Source: Peronospora farinosa
Lineage: Eukaryota; Oomycota; Peronosporomycetes; Peronosporales; Peronosporaceae
Length of the DNA: 64,000 nt
Reading direction: 5' to 3'
Assembly: GCA_947646735.1 (NCBI GenBank)
Contig: CANTFK010000094.1
Span: 124,001-188,000 of the forward strand
Numbering within the stretch: the first letter of the stretch is position 1; the number at the start of each line of letters is the position of its first letter. Made by a program: the position numbers and the translations under genes. The notes below the pieces were generated by a model. The model saw nothing but the letters and a program-made list of their open reading frames with translations. It searched no databases and was not told where the DNA came from. Below are positions 1 to 11,100 of the stretch, one piece after another.

Positions 1-23
1 TATATATCTAACGAGATTCTATT

Positions 24-1081
24 ATATATAGGGAACTGCTACTTCCACCACACTTTTGTACATATATTTTATCTACACCACAATATAACTTTTATTACAA
101 TGTCAAAACACTGTACAACACCACATTACACCACCACAGCACACACCGCGCCCCAATAGGCTTTGTACGGATTGCGTTGAAGTTATCATGATGCGCTTTC
201 TACATTAGGACCTGACTAGAAGTGCGCGGGAAACAAGCACAAATTTAATGCCTGTGTGCTGACATGGGCATTGCGGTGCGTTCTGGTTGCTTGGTTGCTT
301 GTAGCGTCAATTTATGAGAAATTATAGCCACTCCTAATGGACATTATGGTGACGAAGTACGACGTTTGCTGCTGGAATTATTTAATATGTTTAACCAAGT
401 TGTGGGGTCAATCTGCTGCAATGTAATTACTAGTGCTATCGAAAACCGTCAGTCTCTGCAGACTCATCTTTATAACTGTCAGGTATCTGCCACAATACCC
501 ATGGCAAAATCCTTAAACGAGGTTTTTTCAAGAAGGGACATGAAGAAGAGCAAGAAGCTAATTAAAATGGTTGAAGAAGGGGGGACGCAACAGATGAACC
601 ATTCGTGCTGGTCGTGGCGCCGCAAACCTTAACATGCGCTTAGAAATTTGCGTAAAAAAGCGACGATCTGTTTAATGTGAATGCGACTTCGCCACATCTT
701 GACCCATGACCAATATAATTAGCTCATTTACTAAACCTAATCCAGGCATCATATATTTCAGTTTTATCATTGCCTGATTCAACGTAAAGTTGTTAATTTT
801 TTATTAACATCTGTAAGGACATCCTGCTGCCTTGCAGGATCCGTCACTAGGCACGTCTGTCATGTCTTTCCCGGCGCACAAGCTCAGAATGTTCGGCGAA
901 TATACGTCGGTCAGTGTGAAGAGCTTAATTATGATGTAATGTGGTGGTGTGATGTGGTGATTGTTTTGTTTTGTTATTTAAACAAAGCTTATGGTGTGGT
1001 GGAAATAGTAAAAATGCGTCAAAGTTATGGTGTGGTGGAAATAGCAAAAACTGTGGTGGAAATAGCAATTCCCTATATATT
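24..1081. mobile_element. Non-autonomous DNA transposon / MITE-like element with terminal inverted repeats
   Basis: The ends are near-perfect inverted repeats of about 30 bp. The left end (24-53) begins ATATATAGGGAA and runs on to TTCCACCACA. The right end (1052-1081) is its reverse complement with about two mismatches. GTGGTGG/CCACCAC-rich sub-repeats continue inward from both ends, with further copies around 90-140 and 935-1060. No transposase is recognisable; the only internal frame on the plus strand (366-632) matches nothing I know. The AT-rich flanks fit a TA or TATA target duplication but cannot prove one. This is probably a decayed non-autonomous element. Confidence 0.6.
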
Positions 1082-1370
1082 ACACTCTTGAGTTTGCTAA
1101 GTATCGCATACTGCCCACGAGATGCTGAATAAGCTTCTGCGTGGCGAAAGGGAAGCACTTATTTGAAGTCTGTTGCGCGATTCGCTTCGGCGACCGGCAC
1201 CGTTGGTGCTACCGCTAAAGCGGTCGACCAACCACCCCACTACCGCGCACGGAGGTTAGACGATTTATCCGCTTCCTCGCGTGCTTGAAGGTGTGTGCCA
1301 GTGTAGCACGTGACAGCTTCTTTGAAGTGACAGTTGACATGATGCTTACTCGCTTCTTAAGATAAGTGTT
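1082..1370. other. Gene-free spacer
   Basis: This is the stretch between the inverted-repeat element and the first SET duplication. I see no convincing reading frame or RNA gene in it. Confidence 0.5.
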
Positions 1371-1833
1371 GGTTGCTGTTGTCATGTGACCATCACATGT
1401 GCATAGTGCAGAGCCAGTTTACAGCCAGAAGTTGACTACAACCTCGGGACTTTCAACAGTTAGAAACATAGGGATCAAACTGAGATTATTGGTTCATCCT
1501 CCATAAACGGATATCATGTCGATGCCCGGATGCAATTTCAGCGAGCGAGGTTGCATATGAGCACGCTAACGTGTAATTAGCACTGAACGAGGCGAAGCGG
1601 CGAGGTCTGCTTTATGAAAAGACAGAAATGATCTTCTTGTTTGATCTGAATGAGAACGCGATGCTGGACGCGCTTCGATACAGCAACAAAAGCAAGTTCA
1701 TCAATCACGAAAGAGACACGCCGAATTGCACAGCGAAGGCAGTGAGTGTTTGCGGTGTGCACCACATCACGACATGGGCATTGCGCAACATCGCGGTCGG
1801 TGAGGAGTTGGTTTTCGACTATGGCTACAAGAA
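1371..1833 (+). repeat. Left arm of a ~463-bp inverted duplication
   Basis: This segment recurs in inverted orientation at 4973-5435. The match covers about 250 bp of non-coding sequence upstream and the coding part of an E(z)-like SET fragment. It ends abruptly on both sides; a few substitutions and small indels separate the arms, for example around 1508 versus 5295. The ~3.1 kb between the arms holds the gag remnant with its SINE. Confidence 0.85.
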
Positions 1834-1840
1834 GAGTATT
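1577..1840 (+). pseudogene. Truncated E(z)-like SET-domain fragment (copy 1)
   Basis: The plus frame reads NEAKRRGLLYEK, then FLFDLN, KFINHE, PNCTAKA and GEELVFDYGY. These are the C-terminal SET motifs (the NHxxxPNC and GEELxFDYxY boxes) of Enhancer-of-zeste-type H3K27 methyltransferases. The N-terminal half of SET, the pre-SET/CXC region and the rest of such a protein are missing, and after YKKS the frame runs into unrelated sequence. With only half a catalytic domain it cannot be a working methyltransferase. It looks like a gene fragment carried by a duplication. The family assignment is firm; transcription is unknown. Confidence 0.7.
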
Positions 1841-3330
1841 GTTACGGGTCAAAGTCAACCTCTCGCGGCAGTGGAATGTCACCCTGTCGAGTATTCTCAT
1901 CAACAGCAACTACCGTTACAATATTTAGATTCATTGAGCATTTTCCATATCCCTCATACAAAGCAGTTGAACGCTCAGATAAAGAAACTGTTTTACGCTC
2001 GATCAACATAACATGAAACGCAAATAAGAAGCAGAAGCTCGTGTGTACAAATAAACAAGTAATTTGATGGGCTGCAATGCGTAGATACAATTGAATTGTC
2101 TGTAACAGTAAACAAATGATGTGATTGTCTGAAGTGAGCACTTACAATTGAATCTTTTGAGCTGTGATTTGCGGTGTTGATTGTCTGTGGTCGTAGTGTC
2201 GTGGTCATAACGGCTCCCGCATATAAATCAGTCTTACACTTTTTTGCTTATAATCACAGATTAGGGGGGTCTATCCATGAAATTTGGACCGGACATGGGC
2301 TCAATGTATTTTTATGATATATAGATACCGAATGGTCTAGATACATATCCAAAAAAATCGCGGACATCCATACATCCACATCGGAAATCTGGCGACCAGC
2401 ATATTGTTGCTGACATAATGTTGTCTATTTCTGACTTCAATAACAACTTACTAAGAGATGCAGTTGTTTGGAAGTCTTACTGAAAACCTCGATTTACGTA
2501 GGAAACCGTTACTTTCCCCCCGCTTACAAATCGAGTTAGATTGACGTTAAAAAGGGCCGAGATTCATGTACATTTTCTTAAAACACACAATCTAATCTAG
2601 ATTCCCGAAAAAAGTCAGTAATGCTCCGTCTGAGAACACGTCTGCCCTGCTGGGGAAGGCGGAATGGTTGCCGGGATCGCAAGATCATAGAGTACCATCC
2701 GGATCATTAATATAATCAATACATTACTAAAACGAAATTGTTAAGTAATTTTCCCTTCTGCCCATCATTTTTCACTCACCATCGATCCTTAACTAGCTTT
2801 TCTAAGGTAAGTCATCCATCCATCTATTAATGGGATGGAGTATTTACCTCTCTGGACCCAAAATATAATATCGAATGGTTTCGGGACTCTGCGACATGAC
2901 CCCGAAAATTCTAAATGCTTGGCCATGCTTCCGAAGCCATTAAGCTTCTTTCGTAAATGTAGTAACGTCCAGGTGAAAGATGAAGATGCAGGGGACCCTA
3001 TTTTAGTATATCTCCAACAGGCGACTCACAGCCGTTGGACCCAATGTACCAGGCTTTTATCGTCTACGTACAAAGCCAGAGGAAGGTGAAAACAGTAACC
3101 GATTGAAGGAGAAAATCAACTCCTAATTCTCTTCCAAAAAAGGCCACAAACATCACAACCCGCTGAAACGGTGGGAGGTCCACCAGTTTCAGGCCCCAAC
3201 GCAAGCTCAGCCATGGACCATTTATAAATCAATAAGACTGGATCAATGGAACAATCCTCCCGACATAGATTTTGACGGTGGTCTAATTACAGTACGCACG
3301 AGGAAGTTGGAAACAGCTTCCGTGACAACA
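1841..3330. other. Gene-free, probably degenerate repeat DNA
   Basis: About 1.5 kb with only short frames (for example 2835-3089 plus, 84 codons) that resemble no known family. I see no RNA gene or clean repeat ends. Confidence 0.5.
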
Positions 3331-4649
3331 CTAGTGCGTAGTACGCAAAGTTTGTAGTGTGTGATGCTTAGATGCCCACCAACCACTACCTCCGTACGCG
3401 TGATAAGACGGTCTTAAATCTTCCTCGATTGTGCAAGAAGATACGTGATTGTAGTATGTGGCAGCATGTAAAAGCACCCGCCTACTCTCGGTAGCACTAG
3501 TAGCCCTTCCCTCAACTCGAATCTCTGAGCATGCGAGCGTGTGCGTAAAATTCGTCTCAATGTCTACTCCGCTTACTTTACTCACCTCTCCGAACATCAT
3601 CAAGAGGTGGCTGTGAATTTGGCTCATAGACTTGGTAGCTAAATCTTTTAAGCATTCAACCTGAGCATCATGTTGATCAACTAAAGAAGTTAAGGCGTTT
3701 GCGATTAGACAGCGGATGGTCGCGTGTTCGATGCTAAACCCGTGCGTCGTGCACGCTGGTTCTTGGCATCATCCTTCGGATAGGGCCGACGTTTTATCAC
3801 CAGCGGCTACTTTGGTTTAATACGTTTTTCATTATACTTTTTATATCAAACCAAGGTTTTTATTAACTTCGCTAGGAGAGGTCGGTAGGATTCGTTCTCA
3901 CAGGTATGCATTTTCGGGAGTAAATGTCACTTGCCGAACACATGTACTGAAAGGGCTGATTAACTTCGCATGGAGAGGTCGGTAGTGCTCTCTGATACCC
4001 GGGACCCCAGGGGTATGGAAAGTCTTGCGCTTGCGGGGATCGAACCAGTGACCGCTGGGTTATCAGGTCGGTGCTTAACCACTGCACCAGGGGGGGCCCA
4101 CCAGCGGCTACTTTGGTATAGCAACGAGCCACCATCACATGGCCATACTTGCCGCATTTATAGCAAATAACGTCTGCATTGCCCAGTTCCAGTGGAGTGG
4201 TATCCCACCCTTTCGGCAGAGGAATCTTACCAAGCTGTCGCTGAGGCACTGTTGTAGGATTTCTTCTCAGCCGAGGAATTCCCAATTGCCTCTTCCATCG
4301 TCGACGGCACCTTTTTGAAAAAAATTCTGACGCGATGGGCCGTGCCAAAGTTCAATTATGAACGTGGGAACCTTAATATGCCGGTATCAGATCCACAGTA
4401 ATGGATGCCGACAGCGAGTACATATCTGCCTGCACATACTCTTGCAGAGATCGCATGTCGTGGTTTAAAGAAGCGAGCTTGAAGCAACACTTCGTTGTCA
4501 GGCGGCTGATACATGGCGGGAATCTTCGTCTTAAAATTCTGCTTATGTCGCTGAAGCCTAATTGAGTCCGCCATGAACGCCTCGTGAAACATAGTGAAGC
4601 ACCTTAAGAAGTCTAAACAAGATATCCTTAAGTACGCATGAGCCCACAC
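3331..4649 (-). pseudogene. Decayed retroelement gag-like remnant with zinc knuckle, interrupted by a SINE
   Basis: On the minus strand a basic region is followed by CYKCGKYGH and then ARC, a CCHC zinc knuckle with one extra residue before the last cysteine. This is the nucleic-acid-binding signature of retrotransposon Gag proteins. Removing the SINE (3817-4098) and one target copy lets the frame continue past the knuckle for a few codons to a stop near 3775, then into the frame at 3627-3331. The frame upstream (4649-4356) may be earlier gag sequence. No protease, reverse transcriptase or long terminal repeats are visible. It is a dead fragment; a host CCHC protein fragment is the alternative. 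Confidence 0.5.
3817..4098 (-). mobile_element. tRNA-derived SINE with 19-bp target-site duplication
   Basis: The direct repeat CACCAGCGGCTACTTTGGT occurs perfectly at 3798-3816 and 4099-4117 and flanks a 282-bp insert. Read on the minus strand, the insert starts with a tRNA-like head carrying a pol III A box (TGGTGCAGTGG, 4079-4089) and a B box (GGTTCGATCCC, 4036-4046). The D-arm stem GTGC/GCAC is intact, while the anticodon and T stems are degenerate. The element ends near 3817 in an A/T-rich tail. A tRNA head, a body and a long target duplication are the marks of a SINE mobilised by LINE machinery. The perfect duplication indicates fairly recent insertion. Confidence 0.85.
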
Positions 4650-4876
4650 TATTGCATTTGCGGCTCGCTAGAGCTCGGATGAGTTAGAACGGCGCTCCTG
4701 TTCTTACAAAATGCGTAACTTCTGACACACAATATGCTTTCTACTTAACGTGATTCTTTTTCACGATAGTTCACTTGCTGGGATCTTGGTACTTTTAGAC
4801 TGAGCACTCAGCTCAAGCATGCGGTGGCAGCTAGCCTATCAACCGCTTGTTTGCTTCTTGTCTTTTTTCCAGCCTG

Positions 4877-5235
4877 CTATCCTCGATGCCCATTTAGTCG
4901 AGCTGTAAACGCCGCTTGCTGTAACTCATCTGGTACCCTTCGGCGCCGTTTCTCTAGTCCGGAGCAACACTTTTTCTTGTATCCATAGTCGAAAACCAAC
5001 TCCTCACCGACCGCGATGTTGCGCAATGCCCATGTCGTGATGTGGTGCACACCGCAAACACTCACTGCCTTCGCTGTGCAATTCGGCGTGTCTTTTTCGT
5101 GATTGATGAACTTGCTTTTGTTGCTGTATCGAAGCGCGTCCAGCATCGCGTTCTCATTCAGATCAAACAAGAAGATCATTTCTGTCTTGTCATAAAGCAG
5201 ACCTCGCCGCTTCGCCTCGTTCAGTGCTAATTACA
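4877..5235 (-). pseudogene. Truncated E(z)-like SET-domain fragment (copy 2)
   Basis: This is the minus-strand counterpart of the SET fragment near 1.6 kb. It reads NEAKRRGLLYDK, FLFDLN, KFINHEKDTPNC and GEELVFDYGYKKK, then continues for about 30 residues (CCSGLEKRRRR and on) that copy 1 lacks. The YDK tripeptide matches the family better than YEK in copy 1, so this copy may be closer to the source. The N-terminal SET half is absent upstream, where the sequence is non-coding, so a working methyltransferase is unlikely. Confidence 0.7.
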
Positions 5236-5435
5236 CGTTAGCGTGCTCATATGCAACCTCGCTCGCTGAAATTGCATCCGGGCATCGACACGATATACGT
5301 TTATCGAGGATGAACCAATAATCTCAGTTTGATCCCTATGTTTCTAACTGTTGAACGTCCCGAGGTTGTAGTCAACTTCTGGCTGTAACTGGCTCTGCAC
5401 TATGCACATGTGATGGTCACATGACAACAGAAACC
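4973..5435 (-). repeat. Right arm of the ~463-bp inverted duplication
   Basis: Reverse complement of 1371-1833 with few differences. It contains the SET fragment and about 250 bp of its upstream sequence. Confidence 0.85.
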
Positions 5436-6730
5436 AAAAGTTATCGAGTAGGTATTATCTACGTGATAAGAAGACATCAGAGCCATTGATGATCTATTTG
5501 CTGCGGGTTCATGCATGACGTTTCGGTTTTTGCCTTTAGCCTGTTCACGCAATCATTCTGCAACACCGCCCACCAAGTGTAACGGGTCATAACGCTAGGT
5601 TCGACTTGCGGCGTTGGGTTATCGACAAACCTATGGAGTTGACTATTACGATACGAACTTTTCGGTCACGAACACGAATTCGCGTCTACCTTGTAGCGTG
5701 TTGTCATCATGGAATGGTTATACAATAGTACTGCATTTATCAATGGTGTCTTAGAAAAAGATGTACGCTTCAAGGCTTCGACATGCTACCAATCAAGTGT
5801 TAGAACAAAAGTGAAGCTTGTACGGGCTAAAAACGAGCTGCTGCAACGTGGTTCAAACCGATCTCAAGCTTTTTGAGAACATGGGTTTTGTGGCATGTGT
5901 TTCGAATTCGTGCATATTTGTTCGTCGTAAATGACATATTTTATGGGTTTACGTGACGTTGTAGGTTGACGACATGCTTATAGGAGGTGTTTCATGTGAC
6001 TTTATCAAGAAAGTTGTAGATGAATAGTCGAGTCAATTTTAGTGTAAGACACTGGATACGAGATGAATCTGACACAGCTCAAGATAGTCAAAGCGCATGA
6101 ATTTGATAGAATTGTTGAGAAATTTCACCAAATCGGTTTAAAAACGGTATACAATCCGGTTAAATGTGAAGAGAAGGACACAAAAAAGAGAAAGTCACAT
6201 AAGGAATGAAGACAATAGAAAGATCAGTTCCAAGCTAGCTGCATCTCGTCGTATGTTCACCATCTCCTCGTCGTCTGCTCACCATCTCCTCATGGTGCTC
6301 TTCCGTTATCTGTCGCCCAAAGGCATAGCAGCGTGTGGCTGGCTTCGCTCGACAGGTTTTCGGCGTACGTCTGAGTGTGGACCAGGCTGCTCACGAGAAA
6401 TTGTATTTGAATGCGAGCTTGACTCCACTGGCAGTCAACATCCATAAGCCAAACACCATAATAAATTGACCTAAAGTCAGGCAGCTTGGAAAATACGGGA
6501 CTATCCTGCGCCCGCACTGTAACACACGTCGACATATCAAGAGGAGTGTAAAGTTTTGAGACATGACTATTCTTGCTTGCAGGAGGACTGGTGCATATGA
6601 CAAGTGTGTTATGGAGCACGGATATCATACTGAATAGTTTTAAAAACTTCAGACACGCCGCTTCACTTTTGCTTCTACGTCTATTTCCACCGAGCTTCTC
6701 TCTGTAGAAAACTGCACCCAAATTTCCCGT
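5436..6730. other. Upstream region of the effector gene
   Basis: No supported gene. A minus-strand frame at 6290-6721 has no family features. A short imperfect repeat of CACCATCTCCTC lies around 6258-6294. Confidence 0.5.
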
Positions 6731-7315
6731 ATGCGTCTTTTGTTGTCGGTTTACGTTGTGGTTTGTGTCGTACTTCGAGCTAATGCTTCGTACCCGGTAA
6801 ACCTTGAGGCAATCAAAACCTCGGAACCCGACTTACTGACGGCGAAGAACAATGAACAAGACGCGAGGAATTTGCGGCGCACTGACGACAAGTTAATTAC
6901 TACTGAAGAGGAGCGAGTACTTCCCCCGTCTCACGATATGGTCAACATTCCGCTTGTCGAAAGTCACAGCATCCCGTCTGTCGAAGCCAGCTCAAGTAAC
7001 AGCATCCTGTCTCTCAAGTCTCTTCCACGTCTTCCGTCTCCCAAGTCTCTTCCACGTCTCCCGTCTGTCGACTCCATCAAAGTTGCGTTTCTGGATCAAG
7101 CTGTTGGAATGGTCGATGTATCCAAGAGTGAGTTACCATTCATGACCACGGTGATCTTCACGATATTTAAAGCTTTAAAAGTGACACCGTTTCAACTATT
7201 TTGGCGTCACAGTTTCAATGAAAAGTGGATGCAAGTTGCAACCACGTACGAAGGATGGTTAAAAGCAGATCGGTACAAGAAAGTAGAAGCAAACGGGAAA
7301 GACTTGAACGTATAA
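6731..7315 (+). CDS. Secreted RxLR-dEER effector candidate
   Basis: A 194-residue single-exon protein. Residues 1-19 form a signal peptide (basic start, hydrophobic VVVCVVL core, ANA before the predicted cut). RNLR at 46-49 is a canonical RxLR motif and EEER at 59-62 the dEER motif, both at the usual distance from the N terminus. Proteins of this type are secreted at the haustorial interface and act inside the plant cell. Residues 96-112 hold a short internal repeat (KSLPRLPS twice). The C-terminal ~60 residues are helical and rich in aromatics (FQLFWRH, KWMQVA, YEGWL), suggesting a WY-type fold, but I cannot confirm one. The target is unknown. It lies at the edge of the mobile-element-rich segment, as is typical of effector genes. 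Confidence 0.85.
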   Translation: MRLLLSVYVVVCVVLRANASYPVNLEAIKTSEPDLLTAKNNEQDARNLRRTDDKLITTEEERVLPPSHDMVNIPLVESHSIPSVEASSSNSILSLKSLPRLPSPKSLPRLPSVDSIKVAFLDQAVGMVDVSKSELPFMTTVIFTIFKALKVTPFQLFWRHSFNEKWMQVATTYEGWLKADRYKKVEANGKDLNV

Positions 7316-8139
7316 GATCACATCTCGCCCAAAGAAGAAAACAAGATTTTTTCCGCTTGAAATGATATGCACGTTTTGTAGCTCCAATGCAAAGCTGCGT
7401 GCAGCCTTAATATAGTCTAGGAGATGTTGTGCAAGTAATATTGCGACTGGCATGCTTGTTGCATTGAAACAGTGTTTACTCTGACTGAGTAGCTACTCTG
7501 CTGCATAAAAACAAAACTGCATGTATCATAGCCTATGGTCAAAAATTCCGGGCTACCTTGATGACTAACTCAGTTGTTTTGCAATGGTGGTAGGTATTAC
7601 AATTAGTGCAAAGTTGCCCCACGTCCTCTTCTACAGCAGACGTGTCTGTAACCAGTGGAAAGTCCCATTATGATGAAGACAGGTGTGCAATAATGATCCA
7701 CTGGCCTCATCTATTCGGGTACCCAAAAGAGCAGTCTTTTTGGGTTCTTAAGACCAAAAAATTGATCTTAAAACCTCTGAGATTATATGAACAGATCTTC
7801 CAAAATATAATTTAGCATGTAAAATACAAGTTCCCTTAGAAAAAAAAGCTAAACGTACCAACCGCTATTTCTTTTTAAACATCATACGCAGTATTATATG
7901 TATTTATAAAAAATCAAGGTGTTCGACATTGTCACAGAATGCAAGATAAAATTTATTTGCATTTTATATACCAACGAAAGCACAATTATTTCCATAACTT
8001 TTCTTCATCGACCGTATTCACGTCCACAATTCCCATTTGTATTGTTCACCTGTCATTCCTCGTCACATCCACACATTTCTGTTTTTTTCTTCAATCGTGA
8101 CTTCTTGCAAGAAATTTCTCTGGTACCAGAGTCGATTTC
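7316..8139. other. Intergenic region between effector and giant kinase
   Basis: An A/T-rich convergent spacer with no supported gene or RNA. Confidence 0.5.
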
Positions 8140-11100
8140 TTACATAAGACAACACGGACCAGTTTGTTTATCTTCATCGTCCGAATGATCGACTGGCGAT
8201 ACTTGAAACGGTCCGGATCTAGACTGAAACTCAAAGTTGCGTCCAATATATCCACGTAACAAGCGCTGCTCTTTCGTGAGCAATCGTACGGAGTCGTCTA
8301 CAATTTGCTTTGCAGCTAACGTGTCCGAGCCTTCGCCATTTGCTTGCTGCGCCGTCAGGTATTCGTACGCAACTTGAACTCGAAAAGCGCACTTGGATAC
8401 TCGAAGAGCAGCGACATAGGCAGATGATCCCTTCAGTGAATGAGCTTCACGGCGAGCGGTAGCAAAATCGTTACGTTCGTGTGCCTTGACAATCCGGGAC
8501 GTGATAGCTTCCGATGTTGTAGCAAACTTCTCCAACAGCGTCAAAAATAGCTCTTCATGCCCTCCACATTGATCCACTCCTAGTGAGTAATTTACAGGGT
8601 CTCCTTCAGGGATCTCAATGCTCATCGGGTGGGTCGAATGTGAGACCACAGCTACTGATCGGCTACTTTGACCCGATCGGCTCGGATGGCTCCATCCACA
8701 ATCAAAATCCTCATGGAAGCTGACTTTCTTTTTAGGCACGAGCCCAGGCCAGGATTCCTGTTCTTCAGTCGGTAGATCATTCTTGTAAAACGGCGGGTGA
8801 CTCCAGAGCGTTGGGTTTGCTGGCAATGAAGACCGCGCATCACCTGGAGCTAGGGCCCCACCAAATTGTGTCTTAAGGCAAGGCAGCGTAGCTGACGTCT
8901 CAGACGGTTGTTTCGCAGGCTCCGGCGGGCTCGGTGTTGTAGAAGCACCACTAGTGTTCCTCGATAATCTGAGTAAATCCGGTAAGTCGTTTGAGTTTGC
9001 CGTCCGCGAAGCATTGCTGTTGACAGAAGGACCCAAGCTGAAGATCGACGTCGTCGGTGTGGCAGTTCGAACAGCTCGACCACTTTGAAGACCAATCGAC
9101 ATCGGATCATCGAGCTCCAGATTCGAAATGGCCTGAGCAAGATCCAGTTGTTGCATGTGGCGTGATGCAGGTGCAAGTCTGGACGTTGATACCGCGTCCA
9201 TAAGTGTAACATCCTTGAGGTCACTTATAAATGATGCCACCGGAGCCGGGGCGCCTGCCGATGGCATGAAGATCCGCGCTGGGCTTTTAACTGTAGGACG
9301 AGTCTCATTTCGAAGGGTTACTGACTTATGCGATTCATTTGTGGAACCAAGAACCTGTGCCGGAGCTCCTAGAGCAACGGTGTGCTGGCCAAGATAGCGG
9401 ATGCGCATCCATTGCCGAATTGCTTTACGAAGACTCAGCTTTGAGATGGGCTTCACCATGAACTCATCCATACCACAGTCAAGGCACTTTTGTCGATCGC
9501 CACTCATGGCGTACGCAGTTAAGCCTAGAATTGGGATGCGTGGAAGGTTATGTGCCTCTTCGTATTCGCGAATCCTAGCAGTAGCTGTATAGCCGTCCAT
9601 AATGGGCATTTCGCAATCCATGAAGATTAAATCGAACTCTGTGTTGTTTTCGCTGTAAGCCTTCACAGCATCGCGACCATTAACTTCCCACTGCAGCAAG
9701 TGATCGTCTTGCTGAAGAAAGCATTTCACCACTTCCCAATTAAACTCGTTATCTTCAACGACTAAAATTCGCGCCTGGGTTGGGACCTCTACTCGCGCCG
9801 GTGAGTTTTTGCCATTTTCTCCAGCGTGCACAGCAGTATCAGGTGACAATTTTGCCACTGATTGATCCTGGCAGTCTTCTGACAAATAATAAGCGTTCTT
9901 TGGGTCTACTTCGTCAATCAACCTTACCACAACTGTGAAGAAGAAATTGCTACCAACACCCAACTCACTATCAACATCAATGGACCCGTCCATAAGCTCC
10001 GCAAGCTGCTTGCATATAGCAAGACCCAACCCAGAGCCCGTCGGGTTCTCCTGCCGTGTGCGTTCCAGTTTCGTAAACAAGGAAAAGAGACGCGTCTTTT
10101 CTTCTGCATCCATACCAATGCCAGTGTCAATAACTTGAAAAAGCAATTTCTTAAATTGTTGTGGCAACTCAGGAGATTGCACCACGCTGCATGCGACCGT
10201 GATCGTGCCTTCGTTCGTAAACTTGATTGCGTTTGATAGCAAGTTCAACAAGACTTGACGCAAGCGCACGACGTCACCAATCACGGCCTTTGGTACATTA
10301 TCACCGCACTTCAGCTCAAGCTGTAGCTTTCGTTCTCGAGCTTTAAACTTGAATATTTCGATTGAATAGTCCAGCAAGTCATGCATCTGGAACGGCGCCG
10401 TCGATATTTCTAAATGCCCGGCCTCGATTTTTGACAAGTCCAGGATATCGTTAATTAAGTTCAGCAAAAGAGACCCAGATACGTATGCTATGTGCACATA
10501 TCTCTCAACGGATTTTTCAAGAGATTGCTCTTTCAGCAGCTCTAGCATTCCCAATACACCATTCAGCGGTGTCCGTAGTTCGTGACTAAAAGAGGCCAAG
10601 AAATTCACCTTAGCTGCCTCCATATGCTTCCTCGCCGTGTAATCTTGTCCTACGCCGATCACACCACGAATGTTTCCGTGCATATCTTTTTTGCTTGAAG
10701 CATTCACAAGAAGCAGCAGGAAAACGCCACGCTTCGTTGTCATCGGAAGCTCCATCTCACCGACATCAATACCAATCAGCGCTTGATTTAGCAGTTGGCG
10801 AACTTGATGTCTACTTTCTGGGGTGACGAATGTGTGAACCAGTGAAAGCCCCAGTACGCTTGACTTATGATAGCCTGTGATCTCTTCGATCTTCTGATTC
10901 CACTCGTTTATGCGACCATTTGTATCGATACCAAAAATCGGAGCGTTTGCAGTATCAATCAGTCGAAAGTACTCGTGCTCTTGGGCGATGCGGTCCGTAA
11001 TGTCTTGGCCAATACCGACAACACCGACAATGTTGCCGTTCAAGTCATACCTTGGTGTTGCATTCAGCAAAATCTCGATTCTCGTGCCTGGCCGAGTAAT

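Noticed and set aside
4020..4098. A tRNA gene on the minus strand
   Set aside because: A and B boxes are present, but the anticodon and T stems do not pair properly and the sequence sits at the end of a 282-bp insert with target duplications. It is the head of a SINE.
3331..5235. A complete LTR retrotransposon
   Set aside because: No long terminal repeats, protease, reverse transcriptase or integrase could be seen around the gag-like zinc knuckle.
6290..6721. A 143-codon minus-strand frame upstream of the effector
   Set aside because: No domain, signal peptide or repeat; composition looks random and it is most likely chance.
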